64,000 nt of DNA from Acinetobacter marinus (lineage in GTDB: Bacteria; Pseudomonadota; Gammaproteobacteria; Pseudomonadales; Moraxellaceae), in assembly GCF_900096915.1 (NCBI RefSeq), contig NZ_FMYK01000004.1, forward strand, positions 241,023-305,022, written 5' to 3'. Under the pieces are notes generated by a model that was not told where the DNA came from, made no database searches, and saw nothing but the letters and a program-made list of their open reading frames with translations. Shown here one piece after another: positions 17,067-26,523 of this stretch. How positions within the stretch are numbered: position 1 is the stretch's first letter; each line of letters opens with the position of its first letter. The position numbers and the translations under genes are program-made.

Positions 17067-18137
17067 ATGTCTACACATGATCATTCGCCACAGCGACAAG
17101 TGCGTAGCAATGCAAACTTGGTGGATCAATTTGGTCGTGAAAAACGCAAACTACGCATTTCTGTCACGGATCGCTGTAATTTTAAATGTCAGTACTGCAT
17201 GCCTGAACATCCTGAATGGTTGGCGAAAAAGGATATTCTTTCATTTGAGGCGCTGTATACCTTTTGCGAGTTGATGGTTGAGCAGGGCATTGAAAGTATT
17301 CGCATCACAGGTGGCGAGCCGTTAATGCGTCAAGGTGTGGTGCATTTTATTAACGACCTAAATCGCTTGCGTGCCAAAGGTTTAAAGCGTATTTCGATGA
17401 CCAGCAATGCGCATTATCTCGCCAAATACGCAGAGGGTTTAAAACGTGCAGGCTTGGATGATCTGAATATCAGCTTGGACAGTTTAGATGCCACGCAATT
17501 TCAACAACTCACCAAAAAATCACTACAACCTGTTTTACAAGGCATTGCTGCTGCGCAAGCTGTCGGCTTAAAAATAAAAATCAACAGCGTACTGATGCGT
17601 GGCATCAACGATGATCAAATCATTCCTTTGGTGAAATGGGGCATGGCGCAGAACATTAGCGTGCGTTTTATTGAATATATGCCACTCGATGGTGATGCGC
17701 TGTGGCAAAAGGATTGGGTGGTCAGTGAGCAAGATATCTTGAGTACACTGGAAAAAGAATTTCAGATCACCGCAATAGCACAAGATCATGAACCTGCACG
17801 GCAATTTGCAATTCAAAATTTAAATGATGCAGTTAAAGAACATTTTTCAAAACAAATCTATAGAATTGGGATTATTTCTACGATTTCTAATCCATTTTGT
17901 CAGCAATGTGATCGCTTGCGCTTTACGGCGACAGGCGAGTTATTTACTTGCTTATTTAGTGATCAAGGTTTAAGTTTTAAAGATAAACTTGAACAATATC
18001 AAAAAAATAATGATGATGCACTACGAAACGAGATCATCGGCACCATTAAAACTGTGGTCTGGTACAAAGACGCAGGCTATGTCAGTAAACAGCGTGCGCC
18101 ACTGCGTAAAATTAGTATGCATGCCATTGGTGGCTAA
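17067..18137 (+). CDS. moaA: GTP 3',8-cyclase MoaA
   Basis: This is a 356-residue radical-SAM enzyme. The CNFKCQYC motif (Cys37, Cys41, Cys44) binds the SAM cluster, GGEPLMR follows, a second cluster site reads CQQCDRLRFTATGELFTC, and the protein ends in the Gly-Gly (HAIGG) needed for catalysis. It converts GTP to 3',8-cyclo-GTP, the first step of molybdenum cofactor synthesis, and therefore supports NasA. ATG 17067 gives the usual family N-terminus, while the in-frame TTG at 17043 is less likely. It is separated from mobA by the hairpin repeat. Other moa and moe genes are absent here. Residues about 245-265 are slightly extended against typical MoaA. Confidence 0.95.
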   Translation: MSTHDHSPQRQVRSNANLVDQFGREKRKLRISVTDRCNFKCQYCMPEHPEWLAKKDILSFEALYTFCELMVEQGIESIRITGGEPLMRQGVVHFINDLNRLRAKGLKRISMTSNAHYLAKYAEGLKRAGLDDLNISLDSLDATQFQQLTKKSLQPVLQGIAAAQAVGLKIKINSVLMRGINDDQIIPLVKWGMAQNISVRFIEYMPLDGDALWQKDWVVSEQDILSTLEKEFQITAIAQDHEPARQFAIQNLNDAVKEHFSKQIYRIGIISTISNPFCQQCDRLRFTATGELFTCLFSDQGLSFKDKLEQYQKNNDDALRNEIIGTIKTVVWYKDAGYVSKQRAPLRKISMHAIGG

Positions 18138-18141
18138 GCGC

Positions 18142-19200
18142 TTAGGCTTGATTTAACTCACTCAATACCTGTTGATAACAGGCCAAATCAATACATTGCA
18201 AACTATAATCCTGAAATTTTCCAGCGTCTAAATCAGCATGTAGCCATGCTTTGAGTTGTGACAAAATCCAATCAAAATCCGTGGCTTTGGGTTGCATATT
18301 CTGTTGATGGATTTGCACAATTAAGGCTTCAACATCTGCTTGTAAAGTCGCTGAGCTAAGTGCAGGATCAAGCGCTAAATCAAAAGCGGTGTCGATAATG
18401 CCAAACTGCTGGAGCAGTTGATAGGCTGCCGCACTATTTTCCGTTTTTGCCAAATCTCGCTGTGCTTTCATCAAGCCAAGAACCAGCGCCTGATGTAATG
18501 TGGGATGTGCATCTGCCCACTCATTGGTCACAGCAAGCACTTTGTCGGCAATACTGGGAATGACATCTTGCGAACGACAGATGATTTTGGAAATTTGCTG
18601 GGTCGCACCGACACTATTCCACGGCTCACCGACGCAACAACCATCGATCGTACCGTGATGCATTGCCTCAAGCATATAATGCGGTGGCAAGGTGGCAAGT
18701 TTGCATTGATGGGCAAAGTCCTGATCAGCAAGGCGTAACCATTCTCGAAGGGTAAAATGATGTAATGATGCAGGGAAGACTTGAGCCAATTTGTGCGTGA
18801 TTTGCTTTGAATGAGTAACAAATTTCGCTGCACTTTGATGCGGTAAATCGCTAGCTTGAATGTCAAGCGCATCATACAGTTCAGCTTTTAGACTGATTTT
18901 TGCCGTGTTATGTGAGAGCACCAAAGCGGTGCGCATCGCAATGCCAATATCATCTGCGGTACTACAGGCACTGGCAACGATCGGCGACAGACAGTGCGCA
19001 GCCTGCAATATGCCAAACGCCAAACGATCTCGAAGTGTTGCCCAAGAGGTTTCTTGCACCAATTCAACCGTTAAATTTTCCGCAGTAAAATAACCATGAT
19101 GTTGTGCCCAAAGTAGCGCAATGCTGTCGACCAAGGGTAAATAGCCAACCTTTAATATATTTGTACTATCGTGATCGGACTCTAATGGCATGACGGTCAT
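18142..19200 (-). CDS. nasS: nitrate-sensing NrtA/NasS-family protein
   Basis: This is a 352-residue periplasmic-binding-protein-like fold of the NrtA/CmpA family, but without a signal peptide, so it should be cytoplasmic. Recognisable parts are KVGYLPLVDSIALLWAQHHGYF near residue 17, LRDRLAFGILQAAHCLSP, and GCCVGEPWNSVG around residue 195, the segment that carries substrate-binding residues. Family knowledge: NasS binds nitrate or nitrite and, when empty, holds the antiterminator NasT inactive. The four-base overlap with nasT shows co-translation. It is convergent with moaA, and only five bases separate the two stops. Confidence 0.9.
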   Translation of the reverse strand: MTVMPLESDHDSTNILKVGYLPLVDSIALLWAQHHGYFTAENLTVELVQETSWATLRDRLAFGILQAAHCLSPIVASACSTADDIGIAMRTALVLSHNTAKISLKAELYDALDIQASDLPHQSAAKFVTHSKQITHKLAQVFPASLHHFTLREWLRLADQDFAHQCKLATLPPHYMLEAMHHGTIDGCCVGEPWNSVGATQQISKIICRSQDVIPSIADKVLAVTNEWADAHPTLHQALVLGLMKAQRDLAKTENSAAAYQLLQQFGIIDTAFDLALDPALSSATLQADVEALIVQIHQQNMQPKATDFDWILSQLKAWLHADLDAGKFQDYSLQCIDLACYQQVLSELNQA

Positions 19201-19790
19201 GGTTGCTCCTGATCGGATGGGTTGATCAATGATAAGGCTTCATAAAAATGCCGAGCCGCCTCGCCCAAAGTAATACGATGGCTCATGGCATGTTTACGCA
19301 GACGTTTATAGGCATCTTCCTCATCAATATGGTGCAGCTGCATGAGTAATGCTTTGGCACGGTCAATGTCTTTGCGATCGGCGAGTTTGCTTTTGGCATC
19401 ATTCAGATCTTTGAGTAATTTTTGATGATGTTTGTATTGCTCGATGGCGATGTCTAAGATCGCATGTAGGCGTTCATTGTCAATGCCATCAACGATATAT
19501 GCGGTCACCCCTGCATCAATGGCACTGTGAATCGTTTGACGGTCAGTATTCTTGGTAAACAAAACAATGGGTAAGTTGGAATTCATCACGCAACTTTCCA
19601 CCACATCACGATGCGGATGATCCATATCGAGCAAAATCACGTCCGCATCCAGTGACTCCAGATTGAGTAAACTGGTTTGGGAGGAGAGAAAGCAACCAAC
19701 CACTTGAAACGATTGTTGTTCTAGTGTTTTGGCGACATATTCTGCTCGGTCTGGATGATCGTCGATCAGTACGACTTTGAGTTTAGACAT
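19197..19790 (-). CDS. nasT: ANTAR-domain transcription antiterminator NasT
   Basis: This 197-residue protein has an N-terminal receiver-like domain (VVLIDDHPDRAEY, with Asp55 in VILLDMD) and a C-terminal ANTAR RNA-binding domain near residues 140-188 (RAKALLMQLHHIDEEDAYKR, then AMSHRITLGEAA). Family knowledge: released from NasS by nitrate, NasT binds two hexaloop hairpins and prevents termination. Exactly such hairpins occur at 7520-7562 ahead of the nitrate transporter gene, so target and regulator are both in the window. Its own transcript appears to start from a sigma-54 promoter near 19916. Confidence 0.93.
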   Translation of the reverse strand: MSKLKVVLIDDHPDRAEYVAKTLEQQSFQVVGCFLSSQTSLLNLESLDADVILLDMDHPHRDVVESCVMNSNLPIVLFTKNTDRQTIHSAIDAGVTAYIVDGIDNERLHAILDIAIEQYKHHQKLLKDLNDAKSKLADRKDIDRAKALLMQLHHIDEEDAYKRLRKHAMSHRITLGEAARHFYEALSLINPSDQEQP

Positions 19791-19915
19791 AACAAAATAA
19801 GTTGGCTAAGTATTTTCATTCATATCACTTTTTAAAATCATTTGGGCTGTGATGTGGTGATGCAACAGCATGACAATCGATGTAGCTAGTATCGCTTGGA
19901 ATTTAAAATTAAATA

Positions 19916-19932
19916 AGCAAAATGTATGCCTT
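19916..19932 (-). promoter_or_regulatory. sigma-54 promoter of nasTS
   Basis: On the minus strand AAGGCATACATTTTGCT has GG and GC ten bases apart and a good TTTTGCT -12 region. The -24 box is imperfect (AGGCATA). It lies about 125 nt before the nasT start. Confidence 0.55.
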
Positions 19933-20198
19933 GCTCAGTCAGATTTTTTAAAAAATGACCTGATAAAAAATCATGCAGAAAAATGATTGCAAACCGATGA
20001 AATGCTGTGTGAATCCGTGCAAATCGCTGAGAAATTTGATAAATAATTTAATGTTTGGAGTGTATCTGGAAATTAATAATATGAAATAATTGTAAAGTGA
20101 AAAATATTTCCATATTCTCTGGTAAAAACTACAAAATCGAGAAATAATTTAAAGCAGTTATTGGTACATTAGTTTTCAGGGTGTGAGAGGGAATGCGC

Positions 20199-20257
20199 TG
20201 CACCAAACTGCTTCGAGATTTCTAGAGATTGAAGCAAAGATGCACCAAAATAGCAAA
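20199..20257 (-). promoter_or_regulatory. tandem NtrC-like sites upstream of nasTS
   Basis: TGCACCAAACTGCTTCG (20199-20215) and TGCACCAAAATAGCAAA (20241-20257) keep a perfect TGCACCAAA left half of the recalled NtrC consensus. They are about 270-330 nt from the sigma-54 promoter at 19916-19932, matching the spacing seen at the nitrate operon. The rest of the 19791-20506 gap is AT-rich without a credible gene. The sites could instead act on the divergent regulator gene. Confidence 0.5.
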
Positions 20258-20506
20258 ACCTGCTTGGTGTGTTGACCCAAAAAGTCACAGCGCAACAGAT
20301 ACGGCGATTTGCCACAAGCGAATCGAAAATGCACAGACCCGTGCGATGTGATCTGTAGAGATTGAGCCGTCATTAGATTGCGGTTAAATTCTCCCTCGAA
20401 ATCCCGTAACTACTTTATCGATAATAATAATTTCGCTGTTATTTTTTTTTACGCATCTTACGATCACATCGACCGATTTTGATCTCACCTGTCCCTTGGA
20501 GTCCGC

Positions 20507-20977
20507 ATGGAACTTGACCATTATGATAAGCAAATCATCGAAATCTTGAGTCATGAGGATATGAATCTGAATGAATTGTCCGAACGCATCCATTTGTCGG
20601 TCAGCTCGGTACATCGACGCATTAAAAATTTGGTCGATAGTCAAATCATCGGCAAAATCAAACGTGAAATTAATTATCAAAAGCTCGGATTTAGTTTCCA
20701 TGCCATTTTGCAAGTGTCACTCAGTCGTCATGATTCGGAGACTTTTGAGCGGTTTTTGGCAGCAGTTGAGGACATTCCAGAAGTCACCAATGCGTTTTTG
20801 ATCACGGGGCAGTCGGCAGATTTCTTGCTCGAAGTGGTGGCAAGAGATATGGATAATTATAGTGATGTATTGCTCAAGCGTTTGGGGAAAATTGACAATG
20901 TGGTGGCACTGCATTCGAGTTTTGTAATTAAACAATATGATGTGTTGAATGCCACAGGATTGTTGCAACGGCTTTAA
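20507..20977 (+). CDS. Lrp/AsnC-family transcriptional regulator
   Basis: This is a 156-residue protein with an N-terminal winged helix-turn-helix (DKQIIEILSHEDMNLNELSE through SVSSVHRRIKNL, residues 6-45) and a C-terminal RAM/ligand-binding domain (FHAILQVSLSRHD, VTNAFLITGQSADFLLEVVA), the normal Lrp/AsnC layout and length. TTGGAG precedes ATG 20507. It is transcribed away from nasTS, and the shared 716-bp gap carries NtrC-like sites. Its amino-acid effector is unknown. It could be linked to nitrogen status by position only. Confidence 0.92.
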   Translation: MELDHYDKQIIEILSHEDMNLNELSERIHLSVSSVHRRIKNLVDSQIIGKIKREINYQKLGFSFHAILQVSLSRHDSETFERFLAAVEDIPEVTNAFLITGQSADFLLEVVARDMDNYSDVLLKRLGKIDNVVALHSSFVIKQYDVLNATGLLQRL

Positions 20978-21133
20978 GCACGTTGTAATTAAGCACATCC
21001 TTTCTACAAAAGTGATCATGCGCTTTTTCTTCGGTGAAATTCGATAGCAACTTTGGACGATTCTGTGCAGTAATATTCAGCGCTGTGGTGTATCATGCAG
21101 GCAATTTTTTAGATTTGTTTAAGGGTAAGCAAA

Positions 21134-22201
21134 ATGCTTAAACATTTTCGATTTTCAATCGTTTTTACTATTGTTTGTTTGGCATTGTCAGCCTATTGGG
21201 GCTATAGCCACGGCGCTGAAGCTGCTATCCAGACCATGCTCAAAGCATTGGCAATTACTGCGATTTTGGCGGTGATGGAAGTGTCGTTATCGTTTGATAA
21301 TGCCGTGGTCAATGCCTCGGTGCTAAAAGGCTGGGATCCGTTCTGGAAAATGCTGTTTTTGACAGTCGGAATTATTGTTGCAGTTTTTGGTATGCGACTG
21401 GTTTTCCCGCTGTTGATCGTAGCCGTGACCGCCGATATGGGCATGATTGAAGTTGCACGTTTAGCCTTAGATGATCCTGATCAATATTCACAAAAATTGA
21501 TGGCACATCATGCAGAAATAGCTGCATTTGGTGGTATGTTCTTGCTCCTCGTGTTTTTGAACTTCATGTTCGATGATGAAAAAGACACCCATTGGTTCCA
21601 TTGGCTTGAGCAAAAATCAGCGCATTTCGGTAGTATTCCTGCGGTATCGGTGTTTATTTCCTTAATCGCTTTGATCATCTTGGCTGGACAAGTGCCAGAA
21701 GAACAAAAGCTGGTGGTGATCATGGCAGGGATTTGGGGCATCGTGGTTTATGTCGGTGTACAAGTCATTGGACATTTGCTTGAAGGTGGTTCGAGTGAAG
21801 ATGATGAAGCGAGTGGCAATGCCGAAGTCGGCAAGGCGATCATGAAAGGTGGTATCGGTGGATTTATCTACCTCGAAGTGCTGGATGCATCATTTAGTTT
21901 TGATGGTGTAATTGGTGCTTTTGCCATTACCAATGATGTGGTGATCATCATGCTTGGTTTGGCAATTGGTGCGATGTTTGTGCGTTCGATGACGATCTAT
22001 CTTGTGGATAAAGGCACACTTGATGCCTATATCTACCTTGAGCATGGCGCACATTATGCGATTGGTGCTTTGGCGGTGATTATGTTGGCAAGTGGTACAG
22101 GCTTACATGTGCCTGAGTTGGTCACGGGCTTGATCGGGATTATCTTTATTGTTTGGGCGGTATTCTCATCGATTGCGTATAACAAGCGTCAACAGGCTTA
22201 G
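21134..22201 (+). CDS. DUF475 / TerC-like integral membrane protein
   Basis: This is a 355-residue multi-spanning membrane protein with the DUF475 pattern: a first helix at residues 7-28, then AILAVMEVSLSFDNAVVNA near residue 43 with acidic residues inside the helix, a second copy of that acidic-helix motif (YLEVLDASFSFDGVIGAFA) near residue 247, and about nine predicted helices in all. Family knowledge: TerC-like proteins with paired acidic helices are thought to move or sense divalent metals such as Mn2+ or to relate to tellurite tolerance; DUF475 itself has no firm function. It seems monocistronic, ended by the hairpin at 22270. Confidence 0.88.
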   Translation: MLKHFRFSIVFTIVCLALSAYWGYSHGAEAAIQTMLKALAITAILAVMEVSLSFDNAVVNASVLKGWDPFWKMLFLTVGIIVAVFGMRLVFPLLIVAVTADMGMIEVARLALDDPDQYSQKLMAHHAEIAAFGGMFLLLVFLNFMFDDEKDTHWFHWLEQKSAHFGSIPAVSVFISLIALIILAGQVPEEQKLVVIMAGIWGIVVYVGVQVIGHLLEGGSSEDDEASGNAEVGKAIMKGGIGGFIYLEVLDASFSFDGVIGAFAITNDVVIIMLGLAIGAMFVRSMTIYLVDKGTLDAYIYLEHGAHYAIGALAVIMLASGTGLHVPELVTGLIGIIFIVWAVFSSIAYNKRQQA

Positions 22202-22269
22202 CTCACTTTGTAGTTAATGTTTCATGAATGCGTTAAGGTGACGCATTCCATTGAAGTCGATGATTGCTG

Positions 22270-22308
22270 AAAACCTCATAAGTCAATGTCTTGTGAGGTT
22301 TTATTTTC
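22270..22308 (+). terminator. intrinsic terminator after the DUF475 gene
   Basis: AAAACCTCA (22270-22278) and TGAGGTTTT (22294-22302) pair and are followed by ATTTT. A further 7-bp hairpin AATGCGT/ACGCATT stands at about 22227-22247. Confidence 0.75.
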
Positions 22309-22429
22309 TGGTGGTGTTTGCGTTGTCATGTATCCGTATATGAAGCAGTCAAGATGGATATTAAATTTTCATTGACTGCGTATAATATCGCTCAGATCAA
22401 AAAATCAGCATAAATTGTGTGGATGTCCT

Positions 22430-23644
22430 ATGCAAAGCAATATTAAGTTCCGTGAATTTACCCTGCTGATGGCATTACTGATGTCGATCGTATCGTTTTC
22501 GATTGATGCGGTACTTCCTGCGCTCGGGGAGATTGGGCAAGCGCTTTCGGTAAAAAATGATAATCAAGCGCAATGGGTGATCATTGCGATCTTTGCAGGG
22601 ATGACCATCGGACAACTGATTGCAGGACCATTATCCGATGCGATCGGACGCAAGCGTATCTTGTTTGCAGGCATTGCGATTTATTTTGTCGGTAGTTTAT
22701 TGTGCTACCTTACCCAGCAATTTGAATTTTTTCTACTTGGACGATTCATTCAAGGTGTTGGTGTTGCAGGGCCTTATGTGGCATCGATTTCAACTGTGCG
22801 AGATAAATACAGTGGCGATCAAATGGCGCGGATTATGTCCTTGATCATGATGGTATTCATGGTGGCGCCTGCGGTTGCGCCAAGTATTGGGCAGTTGATT
22901 ATTCACTTTTCTGGTTGGCGTGAAATTTTCCTGATGTATGTGATTTATGCCTTCGTCATAGGTGCGTGGGTCGCTTTTCGATTGGAAGAAACCTTATTGC
23001 CTGAGAACCGAATTGCGATGCGCAAGTCAGCATTTCAAGAAGGCTTTTTTGAAGTGGTACGCAATAAAACTACGATGAGTTATCTGATTTGTGCGGGCTT
23101 TTGCTTCGGTGGTTTGATTGGCTATCTCGGTAGTTCACAGCAGATATTTATGCAACAGTATGGTCTGTCAGGCGAAGCGTTCAGCGGTTATTTTGCGTTG
23201 CTTGCTGGGGTGATGGGCGTTGCATCTTTTACCAATTCAAAAATTGTCATGCGCTTTGGTATGCGCACCATTTGTATTTATGGCTTGCTCGGTTTAAGTA
23301 TTTTGTCGTTCTTATTCTTTGCGCTACAAATTGTGGGTATGCAGATTCCGTTTTGGTTATTTATGCTCTATGCAGTGTTTTTATTTGCCATGTTCGGCAC
23401 ATTGTTTGGCAACTTAAATGCGATTGCTATGGAGCCGATGGGGCATGTTGCTGGCATGGCGTCGGCAATTATTGGTGCGGCATCGTCGATCATTTCATTG
23501 ATTTTGGCAGCGATCATTGGACAGATGTATGATGGGACATTACGACCAATGACAGGTGGCTTTATGATTTTGTTTGCATTAGCGTTTTTGATTGCCTATT
23601 GGGAAAATAAACAGCGCAATTCACCAATGTCAGCGCAAGTATAG
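22430..23644 (+). CDS. Bcr/CflA-family MFS drug exporter
   Basis: This 404-residue protein has about twelve hydrophobic helices. Features of the DHA1 Bcr/CflA exporters are an N-terminal SFSIDAVLPALGEIG, the motif-A region GPLSDAIGRKRIL near residue 66, and the antiporter motif GVGVAGPYVASIS near residue 112. ATG 22430 is preferred to an upstream TTG. Family knowledge: such proteins export chloramphenicol, bicyclomycin, sulfonamides or natural metabolites by proton exchange; the substrate cannot be told from sequence. It is convergent with nadB. Confidence 0.88.
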   Translation: MQSNIKFREFTLLMALLMSIVSFSIDAVLPALGEIGQALSVKNDNQAQWVIIAIFAGMTIGQLIAGPLSDAIGRKRILFAGIAIYFVGSLLCYLTQQFEFFLLGRFIQGVGVAGPYVASISTVRDKYSGDQMARIMSLIMMVFMVAPAVAPSIGQLIIHFSGWREIFLMYVIYAFVIGAWVAFRLEETLLPENRIAMRKSAFQEGFFEVVRNKTTMSYLICAGFCFGGLIGYLGSSQQIFMQQYGLSGEAFSGYFALLAGVMGVASFTNSKIVMRFGMRTICIYGLLGLSILSFLFFALQIVGMQIPFWLFMLYAVFLFAMFGTLFGNLNAIAMEPMGHVAGMASAIIGAASSIISLILAAIIGQMYDGTLRPMTGGFMILFALAFLIAYWENKQRNSPMSAQV

Positions 23645-23703
23645 ATGTCGAGCTCATCCGTTTAGCTCGATCATTTTTGAAATTTACAGCGTTGAATACG
23701 AGT

Positions 23704-25338
23704 TTAATTGTCTACCAACGGCTGACTGACCAAAAAATCAGGTGGTGTCAAAATAGTATCTCGAATTTCATCTGATAATTCAGGATAATCCAATGTGTAA
23801 TGCAAGCCACGAGATTCTTTGCGTTGCATGGCACAGCGCACAATCATTTCAGACACTAAAACCAAATTGCGTAGTTCGATCAGATTTTTACTGACCTTAT
23901 AGCCTTGATAATATTCCTCAATTTCTCGTTTCAGCATCTCGATACGATGCAATGCACGTTCCAAGCGTTTAGTTGTGCGTACAATTCCCACATAATTCCA
24001 CATCGAAGTACGTAATTCATCCCAGTTTTGTAGGATGACGACATCTTCATCAGGATGTTCTACTTGCGAGGCATCCCATGGATTGACTTGATCGAACCGA
24101 GGTGCATTGTCGATTTGAGATTGAATATGCTTGGCTGCGCTCATGCCATAGACAAAACATTCTAAAAGGGAGTTGCTTGCCATGCGATTGGCACCATGTA
24201 AGCCCGTCGATGAGGTTTCGCCAATGGCATACAGTCCTGCAATATCTGTTTGACTATGTTGATCGACGATTACACCACCACAGGTGTAGTGCGCTGCAGG
24301 AACTACAGGAATTTTGTCCTTGGTAATGTCTATGCCGAGCTCGAGCAAACGTGCATAGAGTGTCGGGAAGTGTTCTTTGACAAAACTTTCAGGCTGATGG
24401 GTAATGTCGAGCCAGACATGACGTAGACCAAGACGTTTCATTTCATAGTCGATGGCACGTGCCACCACATCACGAGGGGCAAGCTCGGCACGTTCGTCAA
24501 AACGAAGCATAAAACGCTCACCATCAGGTAATCGCAAATATGCACCTTCACCACGCATGGCTTCAGTGATTAAAAAAGAGCGCGCTTTAGGATGATACAG
24601 GCAAGTCGGATGGAACTGGTTAAATTCCATGTTAGCAATACGACAGCCTGCACGCCACGCCATAGCAATGCCATCACCAGTGGCAATGTCAGGATTTGAC
24701 GTATAAAGGTAGGCTTTCATCGCACCACCACAGGCGAGTGCAGTAAATGGCGCTAAAAATGTTTTGACTTCGCCAGTGGTTTCATCGAGCGCATACACGC
24801 CGATCGCACGATTTTCAGAATGTTCTATCTGGGCTTTTTGTGTGGTGATGACATCAATAGCGACTACATTTTCAAATAAGTGGATATTTTCTTTTTCTTG
24901 AGCACGTTCAACCAAAGTCGTGGAAATCGCTTTGCCTGTGGCATCAGCAGCATGAATGATACGGCGCTGAGAATGTCCACCTTCACGGGTAAGGTGTAAG
25001 TTTTCTTGCTCATCTAAAGTGAATTGCACACCTTGCTTGAGTAAAAAATCAACGGCATCTTGCCCACCTTCAACGGTGAATTTTACCGCATCTAAGTGAC
25101 AAAGATGTCCACCTGCAATCATAGTGTCATCAATATGCTGTTCAATCGAATCTTCTTGATCAAGTACGGCAGCCACACCACCTTGGGCGAAATAGGTACT
25201 AGCATCTTGCAGATGAGACTTTGCCAAAACTGCAATTTGATAATGCTCGGGCAACGAAAGCGCCAAAGTTAAACCTGCACCACCGCTACCAATGATAACG
25301 ACATCAAACTGTTGTGAATGTTGCTGGGCGAAATTCAT
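23704..25338 (-). CDS. nadB: L-aspartate oxidase
   Basis: This is a 544-residue flavoprotein of the succinate dehydrogenase/fumarate reductase family. The FAD motif VVIIGSGGAGLTLAL begins at residue 13, STYFAQGGVAAVL follows near residue 55, HPTCLYHPKARSFLITEA near residue 240 and GLYAIGETSSTGLHGANRMA near residue 350, all typical of NadB. It oxidises aspartate to iminoaspartate, the first step of NAD synthesis. ATG 25338 is preferred to in-frame starts upstream, which would add about 20 residues before the FAD domain. It lies divergently from the capsule export genes; a 15-bp palindrome sits in the shared gap. Confidence 0.96.
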   Translation of the reverse strand: MNFAQQHSQQFDVVIIGSGGAGLTLALSLPEHYQIAVLAKSHLQDASTYFAQGGVAAVLDQEDSIEQHIDDTMIAGGHLCHLDAVKFTVEGGQDAVDFLLKQGVQFTLDEQENLHLTREGGHSQRRIIHAADATGKAISTTLVERAQEKENIHLFENVVAIDVITTQKAQIEHSENRAIGVYALDETTGEVKTFLAPFTALACGGAMKAYLYTSNPDIATGDGIAMAWRAGCRIANMEFNQFHPTCLYHPKARSFLITEAMRGEGAYLRLPDGERFMLRFDERAELAPRDVVARAIDYEMKRLGLRHVWLDITHQPESFVKEHFPTLYARLLELGIDITKDKIPVVPAAHYTCGGVIVDQHSQTDIAGLYAIGETSSTGLHGANRMASNSLLECFVYGMSAAKHIQSQIDNAPRFDQVNPWDASQVEHPDEDVVILQNWDELRTSMWNYVGIVRTTKRLERALHRIEMLKREIEEYYQGYKVSKNLIELRNLVLVSEMIVRCAMQRKESRGLHYTLDYPELSDEIRDTILTPPDFLVSQPLVDN

Positions 25339-25491
25339 AGTTGAAGAAGTTGAATGTAAAAAGTGCTTTAAGATACTACAAAGCATGGCGTATTGCATTG
25401 GGTTTTATTGATAAGACTTATTGGGTTTGAAAGGTGCTCGGATGTGGTGAATCAATGGTATCCCTAGTGAATATGGAGGGAACAAAACATT

Positions 25492-25506
25492 TTGTTACGG
25501 TAACAA
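25492..25506. promoter_or_regulatory. palindrome in the nadB-kpsM divergent gap
   Basis: TTGTTAC-G-GTAACAA is a perfect 7-bp inverted repeat in the gap between the divergent nadB and kpsM genes, a reasonable operator shape. A possible -10 box TATACT at 25632-25637 faces kpsM, with TTGCAT 19 nt upstream, a weak match. Which gene the palindrome controls is unknown. Confidence 0.4.
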
Positions 25507-25695
25507 CCAAGCACTTATGTAAAATACTCGAACAGTATTGCGTATTATTTAGGTAGTTTGACTGGATTAATTGCATTTGGTTTAAATGGCTGAATGCTAA
25601 ATTTCCTTGCATCATGTCATCTTGGATACGGTATACTCAGCTTGCTACATGATTAAACTTGCTTATTTAAGATACATTTTTGATGGTTTTTGCCT

Positions 25696-26523
25696 ATGTC
25701 TGATAACACGGAAACACAGCTCAAACGATTGCCACGCTTTAAACCACGCAGTGGTATCGCGGTAATGTATGCGTCGATACGTGCATTGTTTCTGCGTGAA
25801 TTACAGACACGATTTGGACATTATCGGATCGGTTATGTTTGGGCGCTTGTAGAGCCTGCGCTTAATGTTGTGTTTATGTTGATTTTATTTGGCGCAATCA
25901 TAAAGCGAGTTTTGCCTGGTATTGAATATCCAGTTTTCTTAATAAATGGTATTTTGCCTTTTTTTGTATTTAGGAAGTCTGCTATAAAAGCCTTGGGTGC
26001 GATTGAAGCAAATGCAGGGCTTTTAAGTTATCGAAATGTAAAGCCAATTGATATTATTCTTGCGCGAACTGGCCTAGAGTTTTTGCTGTATTTTGTTTGT
26101 TACGTGTTATTAACTTTAGTACTAGTTTGGATTGGATTTGAGGTTAGTTTATCTCACATTCCATACTTATTGTTTTGTTGGCTTGCTGTATTGTTGTTTT
26201 CATTTGGTTTGTCAATTTGTTTAATGGTGATTGGTTCTTGGAGTAAAGAGATTAATAAAGTTATTACACCATTTTTCATATTAATGTATTTTATGTCTGG
26301 CGCAATATTTCCTTTACATAGGGTTCCTGAGGAGTATTTGGTCTATTTTTTATGGAACCCCTTGGCACATATATTCGAGTTAATGAGGCACAGTGTTGCA
26401 CCGACTTATATTACTGTGAAAGGTGTGAGTATGTCTTATGTTTGGATGTGTGTGGTTTTTGTATTGTTTTTAGGGTTGGCATTAAATCAAGTATTTCAAG
26501 AAAGGATGTTGACTAGAAAATGA
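25696..26523 (+). CDS. kpsM: capsule export ABC transporter permease KpsM-like
   Basis: This is a 275-residue ABC-2 type permease with a cytoplasmic N-terminus, about six membrane helices from residue 33 onward and the family segments RELQTRFGHYRIGYVWALVEP and MSGAIFPLHRVPEEY. Family knowledge: KpsM and KpsT move lipid-linked group 2 capsule polysaccharide across the inner membrane. ATG 25696 follows an in-frame TTG at 25690, which is less likely. The stop overlaps the start of the ATPase gene (ATGA), showing translational coupling. It opens the export operon. Confidence 0.93.
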   Translation: MSDNTETQLKRLPRFKPRSGIAVMYASIRALFLRELQTRFGHYRIGYVWALVEPALNVVFMLILFGAIIKRVLPGIEYPVFLINGILPFFVFRKSAIKALGAIEANAGLLSYRNVKPIDIILARTGLEFLLYFVCYVLLTLVLVWIGFEVSLSHIPYLLFCWLAVLLFSFGLSICLMVIGSWSKEINKVITPFFILMYFMSGAIFPLHRVPEEYLVYFLWNPLAHIFELMRHSVAPTYITVKGVSMSYVWMCVVFVLFLGLALNQVFQERMLTRK

